Positions 51,779-64,000 of a stretch of 64,000 bases of DNA are shown here, one piece after another (position 1 is the stretch's first letter; each line of letters starts with the position of its first letter). The position numbers and the translations under genes were made by a program. The DNA is from Pseudozyma flocculosa PF-1 (taxonomy: Eukaryota > Basidiomycota > Ustilaginomycetes > Ustilaginales > Ustilaginaceae). The stretch spans positions 147,391 to 211,390 of the forward strand of contig NW_006920892.1 of assembly GCF_000417875.1 (NCBI RefSeq). Direction: 5' to 3'. The notes under the pieces were generated by a model. It was not told the DNA's origin. It searched no databases and saw only the letters and a program-made list of their open reading frames with translations.

Positions 51779-53835
51779 ATGCCCGCCCGCCCACAGTGGA
51801 ACATGAGGTTTGCGGCCTCCGCTTCGACTTCCGCACCGACGTCGGCCTCGCACTCGACTACGACCTCAACCTCGAACTCGACCTCGACCTCGACCCCAAC
51901 TGCCACCTCGTCCGCCTCTTCGCCCAAGTCATCCTTTCGGTCGGACAGCATCGACACGGTCGATGAGGGCCGCCAGGCGTCCGTCTCTTCATCCACCACG
52001 CCACTGCCAGCCTCGTCTCCAGCGCAACCGCACAATCTTGCGTGGCTAGAGTCCAGCATGGTCAACCAGGTCAGCAGCCTCGACGTCGACCTCCAGGTCT
52101 GCGACTCGGTCCAGCATGACGCGCCCAGCCTGTTTGGACTGCGCAGAAAGATCGCCGCTGCACTGCCCCAGCTCGGCTTCGACGACGACTTTGGCGGCGG
52201 CGGCGGCGGCATCGCAGCGCGCAGAAAGAGGTCGCGCTCTCGACCCGCCGGCGGCGACTCGATCAACAACATCGCCATCGACCTCGCCAACGCCGAGGAC
52301 ACGATGGGCACCGAGGCGCCCTTCCACATCGTGACCCCGTCGACGCGGGACGGCAGCAGCACCTCGGGCCTCTCGCCCTTTGCCTCGTCGCATAGCAACG
52401 CAAAGCACATGGCCAAGCTCGAGCGGGAGCTCCAGGAGCGCGAAAAGGACTACGAGGTCCAGCTGCTCAGCCGCTTCGAGATCTCGGAGCTCAACATGGA
52501 CGTCTACACAGAGCAACGTACGGGCGAGTGGGTGCAGAGGGGAGCCGCGCCGCCGCATGGTGAGCACGCGTTCCGAGACTGCCGAGTTGGAGAGATGCCG
52601 CGATTGCCCCCATACTCATGCCGACGGCAACCCCGCCTCTGCTTCCTCTGCTTGTTCCTTCGCCGCCGCCCCCCGCAGCCGAACCCGCGGATACGTTGCC
52701 ACGCATCTTTAGCCCGTGGGACATCGGCGTCGACACCAAGGCTATCATCCGGCGCAACAAGCTGCGCTCGTTTGTGGAGCTGGTCGACTCGACGACGGCC
52801 GTCAGGTGCCCGGACTGCGACACCTACACGGATCGCGAGGCGGGCTTCCGCTTCCACTGCGAGCCTTGCGAGACGTGCGCCTCGACGGGCCTGGTCAAGA
52901 TGGTCTACGTCGTCTGCGTGACGCTGCGGCACTCGAAGTTCCTGCCCCTCTTCTTGCCCCTGGCCCACCTTGGCGGCTGGTTCCAGGACTCGATCCGCAC
53001 CTATCTGTGCACTCCGGAGCAGCACATCCACCCTGCGCTGCTGCAGCACAAGGCCATGGAGGCGATCCGCTCGTCGGCCTACCGCGTCGGCATCGCCCAC
53101 GCGCGCCAGCACGATGCGCGGCTGCTGTGCGTCAAGGCGACGCTGCACAAGCGGAGCTGCAACAGCGTCGTCGTCCTGCACCGCCCCCACGGCACGCTGC
53201 GCACGTTTGACGTGACCGACTCCGGCCAGCTCAAGGTCGGATCCAACACCGAGGACGCCATCCGCATCCGCCAGACGCCCGGCTTGACGCGGTTGCTGGC
53301 CCCGTACCCGCTCGTGGCCCGCATCGACGGGCTGCACCAGCTCGTCGGCATCGACCGGCTGGTCGAGACGACGCGACGCACTGTGTGGAAGCAGTACACG
53401 ATCCCGCTCGACGCTCCCGCCGCCGGGGCCACGGGAAGCGGGATGGTGGCGCCCTCGTCGCCGCGCACCACCATCTCCGAGACGTCGACCCTCTACCCGT
53501 CCCAGGCCGTCCCTCGTTCGGCCGGTGGATCGTCGATCATGTCTTCGCCGTCGCCGCGTCTCGGGACGCTGAGGCTGGCCACGCGCAGTGCGATGGACCT
53601 TACGACGCCCGCGCGGGACAGGAGCAACTTTACCGTCGACTCGAGCTCGGTGTCGTCCTTGCCTCAGGTGCCCTCGCCTCCCTTTTCGGCTCCCTTCCCG
53701 TCGTCTTCGTCGTCGTCGTCGTCTGGCGCGAGGAGCGGGGGCGCACGGTCCTTTTTCTCGCTGGGCAGGTCGACGATCAAGAAGAAAAAGTCGGCGTCGT
53801 TCCTCTCTGCGGGTCGCGAGGCGACGGTGCAATAG
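51779..53835 (+). CDS. CxxC-motif protein with SSUH2-like layout
   Basis: Function unknown. Exons 51779-52559 and 52679-53835 (119-nt intron, donor GTGAGC, acceptor GCAG, phase 1) give 645 aa. The first 150 residues are Ser/Thr-rich. The middle has LERELQEREKDYEVQLLSRFEISELNMDVYTEQRTGEW, then after the intron FSPWDIGVDT, a strand-rich stretch and two cysteine clusters: C304-x2-C307 and C321-x2-C324-x2-C327, followed by long beta-type strands (MVYVVCVTLRHSKF, CVKATLHKRSCNSVVVLHRP). A W-x-P...PWD...CxxC...CxxC order resembles SSUH2-type proteins with a DnaJ-like zinc site. However, the number of Cys pairs is reduced here, so this is only a suggestion. The C-terminus is Ser-rich and ends in a basic KKKKSASF segment. 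The start was chosen as the first ATG of the frame. There are 4.7 kb of gene-free DNA upstream. Confidence 0.55.
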
Positions 53836-55647
53836 TCGAGGGTGCACACCCTTCGTCACGGTCGCTTGCCGGATCCCCGTCCTCCAAGAAAGGGGAAGGG
53901 GTAGACGCCTCGCGTTCTTCCTCTTTCCTCTCTGTCTCTCTCCCTCTCAAAGCGCTCCAACGTCGAGCTCTACAACAACACCCGTTCCTCTTCGTCCCTG
54001 GGTCACCTCTGGTCTTCTCTCTGCCCTCTCATCTCATCATCTGATCATCGTCACGATCGCCTCCCCGTCCCGTCCCAACCCGAGTCGGTCCTCTTCCCTC
54101 GTCCCACATCGTCTCCCATCTTCCCGCGTCACACGTCCATCTCCCCGCGTCACACGTCCATCTCCCCGCGTCACACGTCCATCTCCCCGCGTCACACGTC
54201 CATCTCTCCACGTCACAAGTCACTCGCCACTCGAAACCCCCTGTATTTGTGTCTCTTCCCGCTGCCTCGCCGCTGAAACCCACACCCCAAACAACACCCT
54301 CCTTAGCTAACCCTCCCTATTCACTCGTTCACTCGTTCATTCGTCCCGGGCATCCCATTGTCACCGAGTCGCTTTCTGTCCTTGTCGAATACACTAATGG
54401 TACGACGCAACCCAACTCAGAACGCACCGCATCCCATCCCAACGCATCGCATCTCATCGCAGCGGCGTCCTCGATCCTCGGTCCGGAACCAGACGTGGGA
54501 CATGCCCAGCTCGAGGCATTAGATGTGGCACTTCCATCATGTCCAGTCCGAGCCGACGCTGCTCTCCTGATGCGACACCGACATCGCGCCGGAAGAGTAC
54601 AGGGCCATGGGAGGTCAAAGCAGTTGAAATGTGGCTCTGGGCGGTAGTTAGCTGCCAAGTCATCCTTGGCAGGTACCTTGGCGGCCGTCCCGCAATGAGT
54701 ACCGTGGCGGCACCTTGGCGGGGCATCCCAAGGAAATCGTGGTCGAACCTGCTTGCCAGCACGATGGCCGCCGACATCCTGTAATGTCCGCTTGGGCGGG
54801 CTGCTCTGCATGTCCAACCATCGATTGCAAAACAAGTGAACGACTCCACTGCCACTACTGCGATGCTCCAACAGCCAATCTACTCGTCCGACTCTGGGAA
54901 GCACCTGATCGACGGTAGAGGAAGAAGGGATGCCAGCCTGAATGGTGTAGAGCAGTGCAAAGCGTGGAGAGACGACTGTCAGCAAGCCGCAACCGGACAG
55001 TGGACATCGCACTCTGATCTCGCCAAGGTGCCGCCAGCATCGCCTTGGTAGCATCGCCCACTAGCCATGTTTCTTCTGCTTCGAGTGCCGACGACGTTGG
55101 CGGCTATCTTTGGCGAGATCCTGAGCTCTGCTTGACGCGCACTACCGCCAGGGGTTTGTCAAGGCGACGTCGGCGGCATCGCGACGGCGCCGACGTCGCA
55201 TCGTCTTGTACCACCGCCCGCTTACCCCACCTGCGATTTGTGCGCTTTGACTCCCGACACAAAGAGATAGGGAAAGGGCCGCAAGGAATCGCGTCGATGT
55301 CCTTCTTTCATTGCCATGCCGTCCGTCGTGCAAAGAGAGTCCGAGAGAGTACAGAAACATGTCCCTGAAGAAGCGCGAGCGGCGTGGGTAGATGCGCGAA
55401 GAGCAGAAGCATGGACAAGGGGGGAGCAAGCGAACAGGACATGTCTAGGAAAACGAAGGTGGCAATGTGTGTGCGGGAGCGTGGGAGGCAGCAGAAGAAG
55501 CGGTGGTGGTGGTGGTGACGAGGCCGCTGCATGACGAGGCGCGGCGTGGCGTAGCGTGGCGTGACGAAAGGCGTGACGAAGGACGTCGTGTATGTACAAA
55601 GGCTGGGGTCGAGACGTCGGCCAGGTTTCCGACGGCCGGTGCGAAGG
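53836..55647. other. 1.8-kb convergent interval
   Basis: Lies between the CxxC gene and the ABC transporter 3' end. It contains a 21-bp minisatellite (54126-54229) and pyrimidine-rich DNA. No supported gene. Confidence 0.45.
54126..54229. repeat. 21-bp minisatellite
   Basis: About five tandem copies of a 21-bp unit beginning CGCGTCACACGTCCATCTCC. The first four are nearly identical; the last is degenerate. Confidence 0.92.
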
Positions 55648-58600
55648 CTACTGCTCCTTCTGCAGCTCCTGCATCTGCACCAGGTCGGCGTAGATGCCCT
55701 TTTTGGCCATGAGCGTCTTGTGGTCGCCCGCCTCGGCGACGACGCCATCCTTGAGGCAAAAGATGCGGTCGGCGCGCGAAATGGTGCTGAGGCGGTGCGC
55801 AATGGCAATCGTGGTGCGGCCGCGCGACGCCTTGTCGAGCGCCTCCTGCACCACCTTTTCCGAGTCCGAGTCGAGGGCGCTCGTCGCCTCGTCGAGCAGC
55901 AGGATCTTTGGGTTGCGGATCAGCGCGCGCGCGATGGCGATGCGCTGCTTCTGCCCGCCCGAGAGCTGCGTGCCCTTGCCTCCCACCTCGGTGTCCCACT
56001 TGTCCGGCAGCGACTCGATAAAGCTCAGGATGTTGGCCTGCGCCGCCGCCTCGCGCAGCTGCTCCTTTGTCACCGTGTCGGCGTCCTCAAACGCGCCCAG
56101 TCGGATGTTGAACTCGATGGTACCGTCGTAGAGCGTCGGCTCCTGCGAGACGAGCGCCATATGCTTGCGGATCTCCTTGAGGTTGAGCTCCGTCAGATCG
56201 TGGCCGTCAATCTTGACCGAGCCGGAGACGGTGTCGTAGAAGCGCTGGATCAGCTGGATCGTCGTCGACTTTCCGCAACCGCTGCCTCCCACCAGGGCGC
56301 AGTATGTGCCCGGCTTGATGTCGAGCGTCAGGCCGCGCAGCACGCGCACCGAGGTCCGCGTCGGGTAGCGGAAGTGGACGTCCTGCAGCTGGACGTGGCC
56401 CGCGACCTGATCGAGCACCTTGCCCTCGCTCGACTCCGAGTCAATTTCGGGCACCATGTCGAGAAGCTTGATACTGTCCCACGCCGCCGTCTTGGCGTTG
56501 GAGATGTCGGGCACAAAGTTGAAGACGTTGCCCGCCTGGATCGATCCGAAGACGACGGCGGTGAAGATGGTGAAGAACTGGCCCGAGCCGTACTCGCCGG
56601 TGCGCAGCAGCTGCGAGCCGTACCAGAATCCGAGCGAGATGACCCAGAACGACAGGGCCTGCGACAGCGAGTAGAGGGCATTGCCGTACAGGGCAGTGTT
56701 GCGCGAGATCCTTCCCGGTTCGCGCAGCTCCTCCCTGTAGATCTCGAGGCAGTTGTCCTCGCGCGTCAGCGAGGCGACGGTGCGGATGGCCGAGGCGGCC
56801 TCGCAGGCGCGCTGCGCCGAGCCCGAGTGGGCCTTTTTGATCTTGGCGTCCTTGAGGACGACGAGCTTGAGGCGGAAGAAGCCCGCCGAGAGCGTGAGCG
56901 GGATGCAGGCGATGACGACCAGCGCCAGCTTCCAGCCGTAGATGAGCGCGATGATGGAGCCCGTCAGCAGCGTCGACAGCGACTGGATGATGGTGCCGAG
57001 CGTGACGCCGACCAGGCCATTGATCTTCTGCGAGTTGTCGGCGAGCGAGTTGGAGAGCGAGCCGGACGAGTGGCCGTCCTCGTCGTGGTAGTGGACGTCG
57101 GCGCGGAGGTAGGCGGCGAAGCTGAGCCTGCGAAGGCGCTCCATGAGGATCGAGCTAGCCAACATCAGCGTGTTTGTCTGGATCGCGATGGCGACCGACG
57201 ACAGGATGGCGATGACGAAAAAGTAGAGCGCCCACTTCTCGGATCCAGCCAGCATCGTGCTCCTCTGCGGTTCGGGGCATCGGCCGCCGCCGCTGCACAG
57301 CGAGTAGTTTTCGAGAGCGCGGCCGAACAGAATGGAAAAGGCGGGGTAGGCGGCTCCCGAGGCGATCGAGGCGATGACGCCGGGCAGGTACAGCCGGACG
57401 AGCTGGTCGCGGTTGACCAAAGCCAGGCGGTAGAGTAGCCAGAAGATGCTGGGCACCTTTTCGCTGCCGGTGTCGCGGTCGGCCTCGCGCTTGGCCAGGA
57501 TGGCGCTGGTGACACTCTGCTTGGACATGGCCCGGTCAAGGCCGGCGGGCATCTCTGCCTTGGCCTCCTCGCGGATGGCGTCCTTTTCGCCGCGGCTCAG
57601 CTGGCCCTTGAGCGCCAGCCCGGCATCGTCGGCGTTGCCAGCCGCGCTGAAGTCGTCGCTCTCGTAGAGGTTCTGGCTGTCGACGTTGGCCCGGATCCGC
57701 TGCGAGTCGACCAGCTGGGCGTAGGGGCCGGCGGCGGCGAGCAGGCTCTCGTGAGTGCCCGTCTCGAGGATGACGCCCTTGCCCATGACGACAATCTTGT
57801 CGGCCGTCTTGATGGTGCTGAGGCGGTGCGCGATGGTGATCGTGGTCCTGCCCTCGCTGGCCTTTTCCAGAGCGTCCTGGACGACGGCTTCGGACTGGGT
57901 GTCGAGGGCGCTGGTGGCCTCGTCGAGAAGGAGGATGCGCGGGTTCTTGACAATGGCGCGCGCGATGGCGATGCGCTGCTTCTGACCACCAGAGAGAAGG
58001 AAGCCACGCTCGCCGACCATGGTCTTGTAGCCCTCGGGCAGCTGCGAGATGAAGCCGTGGGCGTTGGCCTTCTTGGCCGCCTCGACCACGAGCGCCTCCT
58101 TCTCCTCGGCCGAGGCATGCTCGAACGGCGTGTTGATCAAGCCGTGGGCGATGTTGCCGCGGATGTCGGTGGCGAACAGGGTGGGCTCCTGCGATACGAG
58201 GCCGATCTGGGTGCGCAGCCACTTGAGGTTGAGGGACTTGAGGTCGATGCCGTCCAGCGCGGCCACTCCCGCCAGCGGGTCGTAGAACCTCTCGACGAGC
58301 GAGACGATGGTGCTCTTGCCCGAACCAGAGGCTCCGACCAGCGCGGTGACCTTGCCGGCGGGCACGGTGAGGTTAAAGTTGTCGAGGATCGTCACGTCAG
58401 GTCGGGCAGGGTAGCTGAACTCGATGCCGGTGAAAGTCAGCTCGCCGTGGCACGAGTCGGGCTTGAGCCCGCTCGGGTCGGCCGAGTCGATGGCGGGCAC
58501 GCGGTCGATGGTCTCAAACACCTTGGCACCGGCGCCAAAGGCGTACGAGAGCGCCTGCATGTTGGGCGCCATCATGGCCATGGAAAAGGCGCCGATAAGG

Positions 58601-60118
58601 ATGGAAAAGATGACGTTCATGACGACGCCCGCAGCGATCTCGCCAGAGGCGACCAGCTTGCCGCCAAAGTAGAAGGCCAGCGCGTAGCCCGAGTAGATGA
58701 TGAAGAAGAAGACGCCCAGGCCGGCGCCCTGGACCATGGCCTTGCGCACGCCGACCCTCGTGGCGCGGCGGTTGAGGTCGTGGTAGAGGTTGACGAGCTT
58801 GCCCTCGACGCCAAACGCCTTGGCGGTGCGGACGGTGGCAAGCGACTCTTCGGCGATCGAGGCGGCCTTGGAGACGTGGTCGAGCTCCGACTGCTGCAGC
58901 TTGGCCACGACGGCGTTCATGGCGATGCCGGCGGCAATGATGCACGGGATGATCGACGTCATGACGAGCGCCAGCTTCCAGCTCCTCGAGTAGGCGACGG
59001 CGAAACCGGCAACGAAGGCGGCGATGAAGGTGACGCTGATGGGGATCTTGTCGCTGATGCCCTCCTGGATCAGCTGGATGTCGGTCTGGATGCGCGTGGT
59101 GATCTCGCCGGCACCAAGGATGTCAAAGTAGCTGATGTCCTGGCGCAGCACGGCCTGCAGGTACTTTTCCCGGATCCGCCGCGTGATGGCCTCGCCCGAA
59201 TACACCCACGAGGCCATGTAGATGTAGGTGGCAGCGAACATGGCGATGCCGATGTAGATGAGGAAGAGGACGCCGCGGAGCACCTCGTCGTCGAGGTGGC
59301 GCCGTGCGACATCGATGTCGCCCTTGCCTGCGGCGGCATTGCTGAACTCGAGGAAGGCCGTCGTAAGGTTTCCGAACACCTATCAGGGGTGGCAACATGG
59401 GGAACGAGGAGGAGCCAGGGTCAGCGCCGACCGGCAGGCGTGAACGCAGCAGGTTGGCCGCCGCAGCACGGCCGCAAGGCAGACCGAGCACCGCAGCCAC
59501 ACTCACGATGGTCATCAATGGCTGAGCGGCACCAGCGACGGCGGCGGCAATGATGCCGCACGAGTTGAAGAAGATGTCCCACTTGGTCGCGTAGCGGAAG
59601 AGTTCCTTGAAGCCGACCTTTTTGGCGGTTCCGTCGCCGTCGCCACCCTTTTTGGCCTTTTTCTTCTTCTTGCTGCTGCCGCCCTTTTCGCTGAGACTGG
59701 CGTTGCTGCTGCCGCTGCTTCCGTCGTCGTCACCGTTTTCGGAGGAGCTGGAGGCGGATCGGGTCTTTTCGCGGCTGGGCGTCATCTGAAGGGCGACGCT
59801 GCCCCCGCGTGACGTGTTGCGGGACACGGCGGCGGCCGAGGCGGCCGGTAGCGTGTCGGCGGCGCGCTGCTCTGCAGTCGACGGGCGACGGTGGTGATCG
59901 TCGGTGTTGCCGTGATCTTCGGTGGCGGCAGGAGCGATGTCGTTCTGGGTGGCGATGGCGGGCATGGGATCGCTGAGAATGGCAGCCTCGGCCTTTTTAC
60001 CGCCAGCGTCGGGCTCGGCGGTGGCGGTTAGTTCATCTGGCCGGGACGTGGTAGGGTTGACCGGGGCCGAGACAGCCTCGGCCATGCCCGGGTTGGGCTC
60101 GGCCATCGCTGGACCCAT
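55648..60118 (-). CDS. Full-size ABCB-type ABC transporter (multidrug/pheromone-export family)
   Basis: Membrane exporter with TMD-NBD-TMD-NBD order. Exons 60118-59507 and 59379-55648 (127-nt intron, phase 0, donor GTGAGT) give 1447 aa. Residues 1-180 are a cytosolic low-complexity leader ending in a Lys run. TMD1 spans about 185-500. NBD1 has Walker A GASGSGKST (about 553-561), signature LSGGQ (666-670) and Walker B ILLLDEA (686-692). TMD2 follows, then NBD2 with GGSGCGKST, LSGGQKQ and KILLLDEATSALD near the C-terminus. Both catalytic sites look intact. The pattern fits fungal MDR1/pmd1-like and Ste6-like (mating-pheromone) exporters; the sequence alone does not decide between them. The ATG at 60118 opens the only frame that splices into TMD1. 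A 3.9-kb gene-free region lies upstream. Confidence 0.87.
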
Positions 60119-63100
60119 GGAGCGCTAGGCTAGTCGTGGGGCGGATGGGCCTGCTGCTGTCGTCGTGGTCGTCGAGGTCGGCGGGACCGTCGTCGTGGTA
60201 GCGCCTCCCGATTTCGATCTGCCAACGATCAATCGATGCGCTGCTGGCTGTCTGCTGGCGCTAGGCGTGTCGAAGTGTCGCAGAGGTTGTCAATCGCTTG
60301 GGATCCAGTCGCTTGCGTTGCCAGTAGTTGCAGATGCTGCCGAGAAGCGGACGAGAGGTGAGCGGCAAGATCGTGGTTCTAAGGCAAAGTCGTCGAAAGG
60401 CCGTGTGGCGAGGAGCACGAGTGGCAACCTGATGCAAGCTGGACGAAGTCGGATGGCGTCGAGTGGCAGGTGTCGTCAGAAGGAGCACGGTGGGCGGAGA
60501 GCAGGCAGGATGGTGTCGTGTAGTCGTCGGGGAAAGGGGGAACGAGGAGGTGACGGGCTGGATCAGGCCATGGCGGCAATTGGATGTTATACGAGGCCCC
60601 GGGGAGGAGGCGAGGGTGGTCACTTCAGGCTGAGTCGGCAGGTCAGAGAGTGGGCAAGGCGAGGCCAGGCGAGGCCAGGCGAGGCGTACCAGCCAGGAAG
60701 GCCCAGGAAACCAGCACTACGGAAGCTAAGCAAGCAAGCCGGCGAGGCCGGGGCAGGATGAGGGCAGCAAGCAAGCGAGCAGAGAGCAGGCAGGGGTCCT
60801 TCGGAGCGAGACCGCGGAGATGCACGCACGAGGTCCAGGCAGGCTGCCAAGGCGAACCTACATACTGTAGCCCTCTCGCCTGCGTTCCGCCCCCCACCCC
60901 CCCCCTCGGCCTTGCCCTCTGCCGCAAGGGCCGTCGAGACCGAGCCGATATTGCTGCCCACCCGGCTCCCGAGTTTTGCGACGATGCATGCATGCATGCA
61001 CGCAACGCAACGCAGCCGCCACACACGACGGCGCCCACGCGGCGGCATGAAGATCTTGCCGGCCCGGGCCCCCTTTTCGCGACCTTTCCTCCTCGGCCAA
61101 GTCCACGGAGGCTGTGGCGCACGCCCCCTCGGCCTGCCTGCGACCGAGCGACCCCGCTCTCCGACGGACGACGGGCTGCATGCTCGTTCGGAACGCGGAA
61201 CAAAGCAAGCGCTGGCGACGACCGAGCCGACGTCGGCCCTGCGTCTGGTGGCCCGAGATGGCAGCGGGTCGATCGGGAGGACCTGCTGGCGCGCTCCGAG
61301 GCGGATCCCCGCCCTATCCCTAGCGAGCGGGCTCGCCCCGAGCCCTGCAACACAACAGAGATAGACGAACGCATACGCGGATCGTCGACAAGCCGAGGAG
61401 GAGACGTGACTCGAGGCATGACTAGGGGCGTGACTCCAGAGAGGCAGATGCCAACGGAAGCCTTGGGAGGCCAGGGCCCTCGAATCGGGTCACAAAGGCA
61501 ACGACCAAGCAAGCAAAGTTTGGCGGTCGCTGCGAAAGCTTGGACCAGGCAGGAAGGGCATGGGGGGGTAGCAGGGGGCTGATCGCGGAGTACAAGGCAG
61601 CGGAGTCGGGAGCGAAGCTGTGGCCGGTCAAAGAACGTCGGGTGCCCGTTGGTGCACCATGGTGGCGCTCGACAAGTCCAGGCGGGGGCGGTGTCGACGA
61701 CGACAACGGCCGCAGCCGTGCTCCCCGGCCTGCTTACGGTACGCGCACTAGAGAAGAGTGGGGTGCGACGCTGTCGCGGACGCGGTCCAGCCTCTTCCGA
61801 TCGGATATCCGCGGACCATCCAGGCGATGCGGCAAACAACGTCGCTGCGGTGCCATACACGCCAACTCAGAGCACACCAAGCTACGACCCCGCTGGCGGG
61901 AGCGATAAGGTCGTACCGCACCTGTGGACCATCATCCGCAGCGTGGGTGGAGAAGCACGCACGCACGCACGCACAGTGCAAGCAACAGAGTCCGGATCGG
62001 GTGCAGTCTGAGTGCTGTTGGCAGTCGCCTGCCGTCTGTCTGCAAGGCCAGATCTTCTCTTCTTAGCAGGACGGCGGGGCGGTCTTTAGAACCCCAGCTC
62101 TAGCCAATGGCGGGCGAGACCATCGTGCAAGGCACAGCGGTGGATCGAACCCGTGAGGCGGCCAATCGACGTCTAGACCGTATACGGTGCCAGCGAGCGT
62201 CGGGTCGGTATCAAAGCATACACGATCAGATCGTGGTCGAGATCATGACTCTCTGTGAACGACCTCGACTGCCTGTCCTCTCGCCACGCATTGGCTCCCT
62301 TCGTCGGTGCAGCAACTCGTGCCTTTACAGCTAGGCCTGGCACTGAGACTTACATTGCCTGCCTCGTCACCATCCTCTGAAGGCGTCTGGCTGGACCGGC
62401 GGCTGGGCGGGCAAAGCCGGCCTGGAGGTGCTCATAACCAAGGGATCCGGCTGCCGCCACGTGATGGGCGCCGCTCGCGCGTCGTCCGCCGGCTGCGTTG
62501 TTCGGTGGGTGGGCCGGGAAATGCAGGCAGGTCGGTAGGCAAGCAAGGGTAGGCCAGGCCAGGGTGCGGGCAAACAAGACAGGGTCCAAAAGGGCCTACT
62601 CTTAACCCCATCGCCTAGCCAGCTCGTCCGGGCCCCGGCTTTGCCTAGCATCTCTGCCATGTATGTACATGGTCGTGCATAGTCTACTTGGCCCCGCAAT
62701 GGATCCATCGAGACATCGCCGGGTCGTCGAGGTGCAGATCAGAGGGCAGCTTGCTCGCGAGCACGCCGGGTCGGGACGGTGGAGCTGGGCTCGAGGCCGG
62801 GTGGCGGCTGCGCAGCGAGATCCGAGACAAACAACGGCCCGCCAGACTGTCGGCGCGATGATGACGACGGCGGTCGCTCGTCTCGCCACTGCGCTCAAAC
62901 TATCCTCGAGGTTTGGGGAACCTCCTCCTCCTCCTTTTCGTCGTCACCCTTGGACGGTGTGGCGGCGTGCAGAGATTCACTTGCGTGGACGGGGGCGAGC
63001 GACGGCATCGGTCGAGAATGCGAGGCACAGCGGCCGGACGAATCGACATTCTTGATTGTTGCGACTGGCCGACGAGCCATGGGCGATCTGGTGGTGTCGA

Positions 63101-64000
63101 GCAGCTTGGCTGGCCAAAGCTGGCTCGCAGCGCTGTTTGTTGTTTTTTCGAGGCTTTTTTGGGACGATATCGCCCGCTGCCCGTCTGCTTAGCTTGCTTG
63201 CTGGCCTGTCTGCGCTGGGCAACCAGGCGGCAGGCTGCTGCGCGGGTCGCTGGAGAGGCGCGTGCAGCACGCCTACCTTCTGGCCTGTGGAACCTCCACT
63301 GCAGGGTGGGCGGATGGGGCCACGCAGGCGGCGGCGGCGGCAACCCGCACCTGGCGGTTTGCGGTCGGTATGCTCACTGCTTGCAGCGGCCGGCCTGGTG
63401 CTGGCCAACACCATCCTCGCCTCCTCCTCCTTGGGCCCTTCGTCGCGACCTCAACCCACACACCCGCCCATCCGACCGACTCAACCCTGCCCGCCATCAC
63501 GATACCCACCACTCACCCTTCTCGGCCCCGGCGCACTCATCCTCGTCTCCTCTGCACTCCATTGCACTCCTCTCGTCCCCTCTCGTCTCTCCTCTGTGCT
63601 CCTCCTCGCCTCGCCCCCAGATACCCTCGTCAAGGATCAGGGCCACCATCCTGCGCCTCTTCCATCTTTCTTCGCCCTCCCCTCTCGTCCCCCTCCGATC
63701 GATACCTGCTGCATCGCCCGACCCGGCTAGATACCTGTGCTGCGCCCTCAGCTGCTCTCTCCTAAACGCCTGGCTCATTCTCTGTCCCCGCCACTCCACC
63801 AGCCGACGTGACGCCTCGCTCGGCAGCTCCTTGAGCACCCCTTACGGCCATATTCCAGCGTCGGCCGCTTCCGAACTCACCTCCGCTACCTTCACACCAC
63901 CCCGCTGTTCTCCGCCACGACAGAGGTCCGGATCATCCTGACTGCGGTTCTTGCGCGACACTCGTCCGAAGGACACTACCTCCCTCCATCATCCAGCGGG
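60119..64000. other. 3.9-kb gene-poor interval to the window end
   Basis: No gene can be supported. It contains GCATGCAT repeats (about 60985-61002), a GCAC repeat (about 61957-61975) and a pyrimidine-rich stretch (about 63410-63830) that may lead into a rightward gene outside the window. The longest open frames (333-405 codons) show no recognisable domains and overlap each other on opposite strands. Confidence 0.45.

Noticed and set aside
54029..54283. Open frame with repeated RWTCDAG peptide
   Set aside because: Pure translation of the 21-bp minisatellite.
57751..59553. 600-codon plus-strand frame opposite the ABC transporter
   Set aside because: Antisense shadow; Gly/Asp/Arg-rich without motifs, while the minus strand has intact Walker and signature motifs.
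60584..61860. Overlapping 333- and 405-codon open frames on opposite strands
   Set aside because: No recognisable domain, no splice logic, both explained by few stop codons in GC-rich DNA.

Overview
The window is nuclear DNA of a GC-rich basidiomycete, most likely a smut-type fungus (Ustilaginomycotina). The evidence is compact genes on both strands, short introns (about 85-155 nt) with GTGAGT-like donors, pyrimidine-rich leaders, an intron-containing tRNA and many triplet or hexamer microsatellites. The species is not identifiable from sequence alone. A run of Ns (38588-38703) marks an assembly gap.

Left block (1-16 kb): the 3' end of a probable Zn2Cys6-type transcription factor; siroheme synthase MET8 divergent from SKI3; a single-chain biotin-dependent acyl-CoA carboxylase divergent from a HINT/HNT1-type HIT hydrolase; a SARAF-like ER membrane protein; and an HNH-endonuclease-domain protein with a long Gly-Glu repeat tail.

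Middle block (16-31 kb): three tandem, same-strand paralogues (18178-20635, 23897-26034, 27916-30747) of a seven-membrane-segment protein family I do not recognise. They share a phase-2 first intron and are separated by gene-free spacers. The first spacer holds an array of TACGGCCGTA palindromes at about 60-bp intervals and a degenerate hairpin minisatellite. This accessory-looking cluster is the best candidate here for an undescribed system.

Right-centre block (31-47 kb): an unbroken reading frame joining an eisosome Pil1/LSP1-type domain to a prephenate dehydratase with ACT domain; MSP1 divergent from proteasome beta-3 (PUP3); complex I NDUFS4 divergent from RPAP1/RBA50; an intron-containing tRNA-Gln(CUG); and the prolyl isomerase ESS1/PIN1.

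Right block (47-64 kb): two long gene-poor intervals (4.7 and 3.9 kb) flank a CxxC protein with an SSUH2-like layout and a full-size ABCB-type transporter. Most genes are single-copy housekeeping functions (RNA decay, sulfur and amino-acid metabolism, mitochondrial quality control, proteasome, Pol II assembly). They show no obvious pathway linkage apart from divergent promoter pairs.

Exon boundaries are inferred by eye from splice sites and reading-frame continuity. No database search was run.
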